DNA from: Ashinkailepas kermadecensis
Lineage: Eukaryota; Arthropoda; Thecostraca; Neolepadidae
Direction of reading: 5' to 3'
Assembly: GCA_034440615.1 (NCBI GenBank)
Contig: JAOTOM010004793.1
Location: 234,001-298,000, forward strand
DNA: 64,000 bases
Shown: piece after piece, positions 12,362 through 23,566 of the stretch
Position numbering within the stretch: position 1 is the stretch's first letter
How the letters are laid out: each line of letters starts with the position of its first letter
Made by a program: the position numbers and the translations under genes
Notes under the pieces: generated by a model
Told to the model about the DNA's origin: nothing
The model's database searches: none
The model's input: only the letters and a program-made list of their open reading frames with translations

Positions 12362-15300
12362 GTACGATAAGACAGGTGTCTCTGCGTCGCGTTTTACACA
12401 TTTGCCCAGAAAATATATGAGGTGAATGAAGCTCTTGATTTTTCGGAGGAGGGTGGCTGGGCTGAACACTGTTTACACTAGTGACATGCAGGACTACCGA
12501 AGACTGAAGGAGATGGCGCACAGGGTGCCATGTGAATATGGTAATAAATAGTTGGGCTGTCGGACGAACATTGTATGGGCTTCTCTATAGATATGGGAAA
12601 CACCACCCATTTCGGGACGAATTTAATCAATGCACACCAATGCAGCCTGAGGAAGCTCATGTACAACGCATTCAGCACATTTAAGGTATGACATATGCGT
12701 AGCTCCCGAAGTAACGATAAAACTCCTAGCCATTCCTAGGAGGTAATATGGATCAGTGCATTCATTACATGTTCAATACGATTTATGTGTAAATCTGGTT
12801 GATGATACATTTTAGACATTATTCTGCTCTTGTGAAATCCAACCGCTCGCCTTTGGACATGCAAGGTTTCCACTGGCAGATATAGAACTCAAGAAAAACA
12901 ACTTGAGTTGAGGAGGGAAGAATTTTAATTGGATTTCCAGAAGTACTTTTGGTTGCCATACCGTTGCTGTACCATCTGAAAAAAAAGAAAATTGCACGCA
13001 TATTCCAAGGCTATTTCACGCATATTCCATCTTTCTTTCTCGAAGGAACAATTACATTTTTCATCAACTGAATCTGCCAGTGAGTGAAACTAAGTAGATC
13101 TAAGCGGAACGCCAGATCTTATACACCTTGAAAACATTGAGGATTATATGGTGTCGGACAGCACCACCCTCTTGTTGTCTCAGAATTGTTGCTTCGCAGA
13201 ATGTATTTAACACGATACTCAGAGTAAGACACAAAATGGCATGTTCTACATTGGCGTACATTGAACATTAACTGAGCTATAGAGGAGCCATCATTTAGTA
13301 CTGATCGTTCCCAGTACACTAGTGTACACTAGTGTAGAGGATTAGGCAAGCTTGTCTTTGTTGATTGTGCATCTTCACGAACTTGGGGTGGCTGTGACAT
13401 CACGCAGCGGATGGGAATATCAATAAGCGGAACAAGTGAAACAGAAGATGAATTGGTGATATCCAAGTCCGTCTACTACAGGTCCGTGAACGATGCAATT
13501 ATCGATATCTAAGGCCGTCTGCTACAAGTTCACGAACGATCTATATCACATTTCAAGCACTCCAATATTCACAGTCCAGCCATCGCTTTCTGACAACGAA
13601 AAAAAGAAGCGCTGCTATTCCAACGCAATGTTACCGAAAGATTTCCCCGTTGGCGTCACTGTTCTTGAACACCATTGCTTCATTGTTGTCGTATTCATAC
13701 CATGCCATACAGTTTAAGATAATCGAGAAAATTAAAACTGATCGAAAATTGCCGATCAAAAACATACCAGTCTGTTGATGAAATATGAAAAAGCCAGCCC
13801 AGCACCGTGCTGATGTTAATGAAATTAGGCTTTGCGACGCAGGTGATGCGTGCAGAGAAGCAACTGCTAAATTATCTATACTTGTCATCCATTGCACCCT
13901 ATGGCTGACCCAAGGTATTGATGACAGGAAAATATTTGCCCGAAACCAAATGTCGCATCTGTTTGGAAGCCAATATGAATCGAGCAGTGAGGAGAATTAG
14001 AAATGAAGTTCACATTACTCTTTGTGTGCTTTTAAACCTGTAATAATTGCGCGAGCATACAATATAATTTTGTTAACAGTTTTTACCATGGAACAGCTTA
14101 TGCGCCGCTATAGGAGACCATACCAGATCGTGTCACCCTGATTATATGGATGGCAATTCTTTTACCATACAAAGTTTACAAAAGACGATGGGCCATGCCG
14201 ACAGGAAAATATATAAGTCGATCTGTATGAGGGATAGGAAACCAGCTTTCAACAGCAATGTAGCATCGTGGTTTTTGTTGTAATGTTGTGGCGATGTAAC
14301 CTTGCAAATGGCAGTGTCGTGTATCCAAGCTACATGCTATGTTGATAGGATCACAAAACTTCATTAGTTTCGTTTTCCGGATGTCGTGTGCCAGGCAAGA
14401 TTTAGCACGTGCTGTTGTACTGATTAGGATGTGAATTTTACTTTTTATGATTCTGATGAAGTGCCGTGGGCGAAAGCTTATTCCTTCCAATATATAGTAC
14501 TTTTCCTCTTTTCTAATTTCAAGGAGGTCATATTAAACATAACTGCGATACGTGAGCCTAGTTTAAATAAACAACTACCTCGTGTACTCCAGTGTTTTGG
14601 ATTCAAAACTGAATGACAAGCAGATTAACGTTAAGCAGACCAACTTCAACTCTATATTTTTGACAACATGTAAAGGCCACGTTTTGAGAAATTATTGCAG
14701 GCTTCCCTTATTTCATGCCTTGAAGTATATTTTCAAGCATTAATGAAGTTGTTTTTAAGGTGGGACATTCCGTTTCACAGCATTGTACGATAGAAAACAG
14801 ATCAAGATCATGAGCATTCATAACAAACCGAATGACAAAAGACGGGCAGCATTTGTAGCGACTGGTGCAAAAGCATTTACCTTCAGCTGACATCTCGCAC
14901 TTTTTCGCAGGCCGAACAGGATGCACCACATTGCATTCGATGTCCGCCTCCACGAGACCACCACCAGCTCCGGTCTGCACCTGTAGCTTGCGACAAATAC
15001 ACACATGACAGTGCTGGATCCCCACACGAAAAAATGCTCTCCTGTACATCATTCGAAGCATCTCTAACCTCAGTCATAACGAGCATTGCATCTTGAGACA
15101 AGCATCCAAGCTCTGATTCCTGGACCCCTCGCAGAATTTAGAAGTGCGTTTGGTGTTCAGTGCATATACGGTTACCGCCAGTGTTTAAGATTTTCAGGTT
15201 AAACACTGAACTGTTTGCCTCCGAAATGATCTACGGCAAGGGATTTTGTACAAATACGTATTTGTACCTGTATTTATGTCAATATATACATACATGCATA

Positions 15301-16515
15301 TATATATATATATATATGCATATATTATTCACCTTAGTGCAGTCATCTGACGTTTTCTCGCGTGGCTTTATGCCGACAGGATCCATGCTAATCAGGGCTT
15401 GGTATCGAGGCTGTGAACTCGCCATCGGTCCGGGGAATGCTAGCTGAAAATCAGGTGTTAACCGAACGCTTAAGGTACATACCTGCCATTGCTTGACGCA
15501 GCAGTATGGCTGCCTCGTCCTGGATCTGAGTTCAGCACTGCGCTCTTCTCCCGCTTTCTAAACTCGTGGCATGGCTTCCACTGCTACCCCAGAAGCGTGT
15601 GAAGGCGTCAGAGTGAATCTCCAATAGGCCAACTCGGCGGTGAATAGTGACCGAACACCGAACACCGAACACCGAACTCCGAACACCGAAAACCGAACAA
15701 CAAGCGGGCGGCTGACACTTGGACTGACAGTCGTGTGAGACGAAGTGAAGCGTCTCGAACCCCGCTCTGCCAGATCGGGGGGGGGGGGGAGTCAGTGCGG
15801 ACGAAGGTTCCAACATCTGAGCCATGGGAACTTTAAGGAAAACTTGTATTACCTCACTTGAAAATCGTCGCGTTAGCAAAAAGAAAGACGTATTGCTCCA
15901 CATGCAATGGAATGCGATACGTCACCAAACCTCGACGACATTCAATCAAACGACAAGTTATCCTGTGTCAACTGTGCCATCTAATCGTATGTGTGACATT
16001 CGGTTGGCTTACGATGAGATTGAGCTGATATCAAACAATGTCGAGGGGATGATCTGACTGGTTTAGCGGCATTCTCGCATGTGGAAAACAGGACTTTTTG
16101 ATAGATTGGCATAATTTCAAATGACGGGATGTTGTGATAGCTATCTGTAACTCTAGGTGCTTAGTGACGAATGCTGGGACTTTTGTTGAAGTTGCGTGAG
16201 TTTTGTTAATTAGCACGCAGAGCATAAGCGGCAAATGTGTGGTTGGCAGCTCAGCTGAAGTGTAGAGAAATGGTTACTGTATGCCCTTCACAGTTCAGGC
16301 ATTCGGTTGGAGATTAGAGGAGTGCCCAGATTGTGAGTGGATCAATGTGAAACTCTGTCATTATCTAATGGGAAATCAAAAGTAGCGACAAAAGCACATA
16401 AAACCAAAAAAAATGTTATGCCAAGTACAATTTTGTTGAAGGCAGGAGAACGAAGTAGTGTCGTAGCAACTCATTAACAAAAATAAAGTATTCCATTGCG
16501 AGGGAAGAAGGTATC
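12362..16515. other. About 4.2 kb without a confident gene
   Basis: AT-rich sequence with no supported gene. Items seen: a 41-codon frame at 12426-12551 with a donor-like ATG|GTAATA at 12540/12541; a Cys-rich minus-strand frame at 14708-15061; a 22-bp perfect palindrome at 13315-13336; a diverged tandem pair of about 45-50 bp near 13455-13545; a short (TA)n at 15298-15318; and a short ACCGAACACCGA-type repeat near 15650-15700. Confidence 0.4.
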
Positions 16516-16559
16516 CTCAGGACCAGGGGCGTCGCCACGGCGGGGGGGGCAGAGGGGCA

Positions 16560-18371
16560 GTCGCCCCCCCCCTCCCCCCCACTGAAATTTGGGGAGGCCT
16601 CTAATTTCCGGAAATGCATAGGAAAAAAGGTGAGCAAGGAGGCCGACGAGACAGAAGATCATGCTGTCAAGGAGGCCCCAAGACTGGCAACTAGGCTCCC
16701 GGGAAATCTAATCAGGTCCCTATAAGATACCGAGGAAAGAGATTGGGAGGAGGCCCCCAGGACGAAAAGGATGCCACCGAGACGGGCAAGAAGCCACCCA
16801 GGTTAGACAAGGAGGCTTCCGATGGGTGGCAGGATATCCTTAATTTGGAAAACGAGGCCCCCAAGACGGAAGAGGATGCCCCGACAATGGAAAATATGGA
16901 ATGATAGGAGATATTTCTCCGGACGCAAGAGGGAGCCCCAAGATGGGCAAGAAGGTCTCCGTAGGAATGAAAGAAGGCCACTGAGACCAGCCAGATGAGG
17001 CTCATATTTTGGAAGAGGAGGACCCTAGGAGAGAAGATTTGGGACTATGACGCAAAAGCGCCTTGCTAAGAGGATAATGAGGCTCCAACCACAGGCGACG
17101 AGGCCTCCAAGACGTGAGAGGAGGCCCCTAATTTGAAAAAGGAGTAACCTATGAGAGGATAGGAGGCCCCAGAAATCAAAAGAGAGTCAACAATTGGCGC
17201 GGATGTCCCCAGGATTGCAAAGGAGGACCCCAGGATTGCCAAGGAGGCCCCCAGGATTGCCAAGGAGGCCCCCAGGATTGCAAAGGAGGACCCCAGGATT
17301 GCCAAGGAGGCCCCCAGGATTGCCAAGGAGGCCCCCAGGATTGCAAAGGAGGCCCTCAGAATTGCAAAGGAGGCCCCTCAGGATTGCAAAGGGGGCCCCA
17401 ATACGGGAAGGGAGGCCCCGTAATATGAGAGGAGGCCCTAAGACGGAAGAGAAAGCCAGTGGATATGACATGGGGTTTCGGAGACGCAAAAGCAGGCCCC
17501 AAAATGGGTAAGGTTCCACCAAGATAGAAAAGGATGATCCAGAAACGTGGCAGGAGGAACCTAATTCGGAAGAGGACGACACAGGATTGGAAATGAGACC
17601 CCATGATGGTCAAAGAGGCCCATAAAACAGGACAGAAAGTCCATTAGATAAGAGGGATGGCTCCCAGGCGAGAAAGAAGGCTCCAAGACGGGTAAGAAGG
17701 TCCCCAGGATATGACAAGGGAACTAAGATAGGAAAGGGTGCTTGTAATTTGGAAGATGAGGCCTGGGAGAGAAGAGGAGTCCACCAGGAGATAAGAGGCC
17801 ACCCTTAAAATGGGCAAAGATCGAATAAAAACACAGAGCAGGAGGCCCCCAAGACGTGAGAGGAGGCCCTTAATTTAAAAAAGAAGTCCTCTAGAAGAGA
17901 AAAGGAGGCCCCTGCCGGACTCAAGAGGAATCCCTCAAGACGGAGTAGGCGGTCTCCAGGGCCGAATGAGGCCCTAAAGACCGGAAGGAGGTTCCAGGAA
18001 ATGAGAGGAGGCCCTTACGATGGGAGTTGGTAGCAGGTATGGAAGAAGGTGAGGTTTCCAAAATTGAAGATCCCTCAAGACGGGTAAGGCTTTGCCAGGA
18101 CAAAGGGGGCCCACGAGGCGTGGCAGGAGGCCCCTAATTTGGCAGATAATGCCCCTGGAGCATGAGAGGAAGCACCATGCCATGCTAAAGGGGCCCCAGG
18201 ATGTAGGAGGAGGCCCTCCAAGACGGGAGAGGAGGGCCATTGAATATGGAGGAGGGTAGGACAAAAGAGGAGACATTCAAAACCGGTAGAGGCTCCAGGA
18301 AATGAGACGAAACCCCTAAGACGCGAGAGGAGGCCTATAATTTGCAAGAAGAAGCCCCTAAGAACTGGTAG
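16560..18371. repeat. Degenerate GGAGGCCCC repeat block
   Basis: About 1.8 kb in which GGAGGCCCC-like words recur every 20-32 bp with variable linkers such as CAAGACGGGAGA. A tight 21-bp sub-array (CCAAGGAGGCCCCCAGGATTG) occupies about 17190-17400, probably a recent local expansion. Frames such as the AILGASL repeat on the minus strand are artefacts. The junction with the next block falls at about 18371. Confidence 0.85.
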
Positions 18372-20758
18372 GAGTCGTGCCGGGGTACTTGAAAATCACG
18401 GTATGGGCCCAAAAAGATCCGGCCGCGGCCCCTGAAAATCACGCTGAGCCTGGGGTACCAACAATTCACACCCGGACCATGAAAATCACGCTAGGGGCAC
18501 GACCGGTCGTACCGTTCCCCAGCAGTCTCACTGAGACACAAAGGAATCCGGGGCAACGAAAAACAATCTGGACATAGCTAATCACTCTGGGACCCCAACA
18601 ATGGCGCCAAAAGCCTCCAATACGTATTGGACCCCAAAAAGTGTCGAGGTCGCTAAAACTAGCGCTAGGGATCCAAGCAAATGACGTCGGGATACAAAAG
18701 ATTACATTGGACTAAAAAAAAGTCGCATCGTAACCCTACAAAATCACACTGGCGGCCCAAAAGATCGCGTCGGGATCCCAAAAGTTGCAGCTTCCCCCCA
18801 AAAAATCAATTATTAACCGGAATGAAACTCTGCGGCCTCAAAAATCGGGTCAAAGTCTCTCAAGAACCCGTTGGGCACCGACAAAAAAAAACGTGTTAGG
18901 GCACGGAAAAATATAATGCCTTGTCCCCCAAAATTCGCGCTGGGGCCACCAAAATTCGCGTCGGTGCACCAGAATTCGTGCAGGCGGCTCCAAACAAATA
19001 CGGCGGGCCCCAGAAAACTCGCTCCGAGGCCCGAAAATCTGCAACAGGAATCGCCAAGATCGCGTTGGGGCCACAGCTAAGCACAACGTGCCCCGCAAAC
19101 TCGAACCGGTCCCCCCAAATATCGCGGTCGGGACCCACAATTCCCATCGGTAGTACCGATGGGTCCAATTTGGTACCAATTTGGTCTGGGCATCAAAAAT
19201 TCACTTCGGGGCTCCAAAAAATTGACGTCTAGGGCCCCACATAAACACAGTGTGACCCCAAAAATCGCATCGGTATCCGAAAACAGCAAGCCGGAGCCCT
19301 CCAAAATATGGAGGGATTCCAAAAAAATAAATGTCCAGGTCAGGAAAATGGCTCTGAAGTACCGAACTATCATCAGATCCTTCACAAATCGCGTACGGCC
19401 CCGAAAAACATATCGGAGCTCGAAAAAATCGAGGTGAGGTACAAAAACATGGCGCCAGGGGCTCGAAATATCAGGCCGGGATTCGGACTTTAAGGAAAAT
19501 TCAGAAGAGATCCACAAAATCGCGTTCAGCCCAGAAAACTTGCGTTGGGTCCCCGGAACCACGCGCCTGGGCGCGATATAAATCGCGCTGGGACCCATAA
19601 AAATCGCACCGAAGCACCAAAATCGTACTGGGGCCCCACAAATGTACGTCAGAAGCACCAAATAAATACAGCGGAATCCTAAGAGCACAACAGGGCCGAA
19701 ACTGCAACTGACCCTCCAGAGTCCCGCAAAAAGTGACAGGGCCTTAAAATACGCGTTGCAGCCCTAAATAGCATGCCGGGAGCTCTAAAGGAAATACACC
19801 GGAAGTTCTCAAGGCATACAGGTGCCATGCGACCGCACAAGGGCCTGAAAAAAAGGTTGGGGACGCAAAAAGCAACATGGCCCCAAAACGAACAAGAAGA
19901 CCGGGCACTAAATAAACACATTGGGATCTTTGAAAACGCCCCGATATCTAAAAAAAAAATCCTCGGTGCACAAAAAACCTAAAACGAGCAGGTGTTTCGA
20001 AGATGTGTTGGGCCCCTAACAAAAATGGATTGGAGCCCTAAGACACATCCGTAGACGAAGGAAGACGAAACGGGTCCAAAAAAGAACACTGAGACAGGGC
20101 CTCGGTTCGTTAGCCAATCTGGGAACATATTTAATCAAAGGTATGAGGTGCATCAAAGCTAAGCGGTTATCCCCATTTCTTAACGACCTTAAATGTGGGA
20201 AGTAGGGAACTAATGATCGAATTTAATTAATCGAATTTTCGCAACGAACGCCCATACGAAGCATTCTGTCACGTCAAATATGGCGCAAGTCTATCATGTG
20301 GCAGCAACTAACAAAACGTATGAGGCCTAGCAGAAACCGTAACATCGCACTAAGTGTGGCAAATGTGCCGAATGCGCAAAATGGGTGTGCACGTGCACGA
20401 ACATTGGCATCGTGGCAACCGGGCGCTATGAATTGGAATGTCTGAAATTGGGAGATTTTACATTTTAAGGTGATTTATATAAGTCTAATTTCAGCAGTGT
20501 GAGGTGACTTATCAAGGGATACCTAAAAGAAAACCTTGGAACAGGGTGGGGGAGTTAGGGTTGAAACCCGACGAATCAGAAAAGATAGTGGTAGATTGGG
20601 CCCCTCCACAGGACAATTCAGTCGGTCACTAATTATTGTATTTAAAAAGGTCCCCTTTGCCAAAATAGTAGTCGAAATCTGGTCTTTTTAATGGGGTAGG
20701 TGGACCCCATCCAAATACGTTTACCCCTCCCCGGAACGCAAATATAGGTACGCCCCAA
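18372..20758 (-). mobile_element. GGCCCC/GCGATTTTT degenerate-repeat family, copy 2, reversed
   Basis: Read on the minus strand, this 2.4 kb follows copies 1 and 3 word for word in order. Its beginning (GGCGTACCTATATTTGCG, minus strand from about 20755) matches the left terminus of copy 3 (TCGTACCTAGGATTTGCG). Then come AATTAGTGACC, CAACCCTAACTCC, the AAGTACCTTTGAT-like stretch and TTTAGTGCCCGGTC, all shared with 49070-49820. The last 0.6 kb (equivalent to 10310-10915 of copy 1) is absent, cut at 18371 where the GGAGGCCC block starts. No intact target duplication is visible, so this copy is truncated or rearranged. Confidence 0.78.
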
Positions 20759-21141
20759 TACTTTTCAGAAACATATGCGCATTGGGCATTGATGGGGAAA
20801 ATTCCCCTCACATACATACAAAACAACACCGATGCCCATATAAAATGGGAGGAATTATGTTTTTAAATTCATTTTTATTCCTACAAACTTGTCTTCTGTG
20901 ACTACAGCCTGCATGATTAGAGCTTCCCAGCTTCAATACCTTCTCAACGACGTCATTTACAAAACGGTGCAGCACAGCGAAAACCATGGCCGTGACAGCG
21001 TGGAATTTGAAGGTGTTGCATTATTTATGCATTGTCATTGATTTATTGTTGTATTGTCATTTATGCTTGCTGTTCAATGCTTGTTCTTGCTGTGAAATTC
21101 TTCGCTGAGGATGTATTATTTTCGCTTGTGTGCCATGTATC
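20759..21141. other. Unassigned interior of the 6.9-kb unit
   Basis: AT-rich sequence between copy 2 of the GGCCCC family and the 714-bp MITE. No gene or further terminus recognised. Confidence 0.4.
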
Positions 21142-21855
21142 CAGGGGTGTCGATTTGTATCCTTTTGTGGGGGCCATGGCCCCACCAATGTTGATCTTGG
21201 CCCTCCCAATGTTGATTTGGGCCCCCCCAATAACCTATGCTATTGTATGCTGATAAGAAAACTAAAGGGGAAAAAAATGAAAAACACCATGCTAAGTAGA
21301 AACATTGATGTTAACCAGCACATTTTGTACTGAAAAGAAACAGATCTGGATTAGATAGTGGACTGACCCTCCACCTTTTGCTGAAAAATGTAAAATTGTG
21401 TGCAAAAACAAACAAAATAGCTGGAATTCCGTCCACTGTGGAAGTACAACTTACATCATAAAATGTTGAGATTAGCGATGCGGATGCATTTTAAACCAGA
21501 TTGTCTGCAAGAAAATCTGCTAAGCAACTAAACAACAATTGCATGGTCATACTGATGTTTGTACACACCACCAATGGCAAAACCACATTAATTCCAAATT
21601 AATTCACTGCTGCTCACATTCACATTAATTCACACTGCTCTTTTATTTATGTGACTTCACCAGTTATTGGACGATTTTCCCTGTTGGTGAGGGTTCTGAA
21701 TAAACATAAACATACACATCGTCGAATACAAAATCAGAATTTCTGAGATCCGAAAATATAGTGGGCTAAATCCGATGAGTTTTTGTTCGGGGGGGGGGAA
21801 TCTAGTGCGTTGGCACTTCGGCCCCCCCAATGTTTTTAAAAAATCGACATCCCTG
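21142..21855 (-). mobile_element. hAT MITE, 714 bp, perfect 8-bp target duplication
   Basis: The left end is CAGGGGTGTCGATTT and the right end on the other strand is CAGGGATGTCGATTT (14/15). The flanking 8-mer CATGTATC is identical on both sides (21134-21141 and 21856-21863), diagnostic of a hAT insertion. There is no coding capacity. Its two halves match the two ends of the 10.3-kb element: 21142-21588 resembles 56157-56604 reversed, and about 21640-21855 resembles 46297-46518 reversed, so it is an internal-deletion derivative. Similarity looks like 80-90 percent by eye. The exact target duplication points to a fairly young insertion. Confidence 0.92.
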
Positions 21856-21863
21856 CATGTATC

Positions 21864-22186
21864 TTGCAGCCAGCACCAAATGTTATTTTTTAAAATACAT
21901 AAATCCCTAAGATGGCAATCAGAAAACGAATTCAATCCATTTCTCGTTGTCACCTTCGCAAAATTGTCGTCCTGGGACTGAGAAATGATCGTTTAAACTT
22001 GCTTATGACATCAAGCTGGTGGGAATGACAAACAGTAGTGATGAATCTAGCTATATTCAGTTAGACTTGGTGGACATACAAGTGGGATGATCAATGGGAG
22101 ATGTCTTTAAGATATGCTTAGCAACAGCCCCGCCAGCTCGCTGCAATCTAGAGCCCAGCGGGAAGATTTTTATGGTCCAGAAAGCA
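21864..22186. other. Unassigned interior of the 6.9-kb unit
   Basis: Unique sequence between the MITE and the TTAA-flanked element. No gene recognised. Confidence 0.4.
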
Positions 22187-23119
22187 TTAACACGCGCCCT
22201 GGAGGGCCTCTGAAAATTACGCGTACTGGAGGGGGGGCGGATTCCGCCCCCCCTAAGATCTCGGCTCCTATTAAAGCTGGAGCAACAAAATTCGAAGGGT
22301 GAATGGGTACGGTAGTGAACTCCATTGTGTGCAAATTTCATGACCTTTGGTCAATATCTTCAAGGTCAAATGAGGTCACATTTGTCAAAATTGTCTTGTT
22401 TTGCGTGGCTTGGCTTGTCATTGTTATGGATCGCTGTGATTGTGTTTAAATGCTCCAAAATGGGCATCAATTATGTTTTGGACATTACTAATTATGCAAT
22501 ACCGATGCTAGACCCGACATTTGACCTCAGGTGCACTATATAGCAGCACTTTATCAGGTCAGTTACCTGTTCCAGTTACCGGTACCGGGCCGCCCGCCCG
22601 ACTGCTCCGTCGGGCAGCTCGGCGCAATCGGCTTCGCGAAGAAAGGAGTGAAGTACATGAATAAAGTATGGAAACGCAATGACAAACAGTACAAATGACA
22701 AACAGTAGTGCATTTATGACAACATTCCAGTTGATCAAGTTTGGTTCCATTAACCTGTCATGAACTTGACCTGACTTGACCTCGGTGACCTAACGTGACC
22801 TGACACTATATAGCATATCAATATACATCAAACAAGTCGCTAGTGTTGCCAAGAACACTTCCCTTTTGCGAATATACAGGAAACGCATCAGCGCCGATTT
22901 TTGTGGTCTGGCGCTAGGAATTTTTTTACTTTAACGGCCCCGAACTTGAAAAAAAAAAATGTCGGCCGATTTCCATTTTTCTTGCTTTAAACGACGCGCC
23001 GGTAATTTCTAAGCAGGTACGCAGAAAATCCCATATATCGACCGGTAAAATCTGCAGTTATGTACGAAAAACCTAGGGGGTGGGCGGATTTCGCCCCCCC
23101 ACTCCAGTGCGCGTGTTAA
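22187..23119. mobile_element. TTAA-flanked DNA element, about 0.93 kb, non-coding
   Basis: Both edges carry TTAA (22187-22190 and 23116-23119) followed inward by CACGCGCCCTGGAG on the left and CACGCGCACTGGAG on the right strand (13/14). TTAA duplications are typical of piggyBac and some Kolobok-type elements; the terminal sequence alone does not let me choose. Further inside, both ends carry self-complementary GGGCGGATTCCGCCC-like hairpins (22229-22255 and about 23079-23100). No transposase frame is present. A GC-rich inverted motif (CGCCCGACTGCTCCGTCGGGC) and a cluster of TGACCT words lie in the interior. Confidence 0.72.
22767..22801. promoter_or_regulatory. Cluster of four TGACCT half-sites
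   Basis: TGACCT occurs at 22767, 22777, 22786 and 22796, at 9- to 10-bp spacing, about one helical turn. AGGTCA/TGACCT is the core half-site of nuclear receptors. More AGGTCA words occur at about 22366-22376 in the same element. Function is not shown; it may simply be part of the transposon. Confidence 0.35.
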
Positions 23120-23566
23120 GACATAGGTTTGTTTTGGAACTTAGGTATTTATCCGCATATTACTGATTTATGCCCTGGTATGGCTCAGTTCTCAGCGAAA
23201 AAAAAGAAGATTTTTGCTCTTGCGTCTTGCGTAAATGATGCACCATGCCAAGAACAAACAAGACATCAATATTAAGCCATGTTTCCCATTCTGGAACCAT
23301 GGTAAGAGCCTAAAAAAACAATAGGAGGCCCTAACACAGTGGAGGCCCTTTTCGGGGAGCAGGAGGCCCCCTTTCAACATTGCCCCCCTGGAAGAATTTC
23401 GTGGCGACGCCACTGCTCGAGACAGGACAACATTACAAACCACCCAATGTTGTGGTAGTAAGCGGTTAGCAGGTCGGAGATGGCATCTCAGCTAACATGA
23501 CCATTTTAAATTAATGACGTCACACCAAATTTAAACGTCGAACGTTGTATGGCTGCCGGGTGAGAT

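Larger units (their letters stand above)
16524..23415. mobile_element. hAT-like unit of 6.9 kb with nested insertions
   Basis: The left terminus is CAGGGGCGTCGCCACG. The right terminus, read on the other strand, is CAGTGGCGTCGCCACG, 15/16 identical. The flanking 8-mers CTCAGGAC (16516-16523) and CTCGAGAC (23416-23423) match at 6 of 8 positions. GGAGGCCC-type degenerate repeats sit just inside both ends (16560-18371 and about 23310-23375), as expected for one element. Nested or joined inside are the reversed GGCCCC-family copy, a 714-bp hAT MITE and a TTAA-flanked element. No transposase is visible. The main doubt is the two mismatches in the target duplication. Confidence 0.58.

Noticed and set aside
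13315..13336. 22-bp perfect palindrome as a regulatory operator
   Set aside because: It is an isolated palindrome in non-coding DNA with no adjacent gene; could be chance or slippage.
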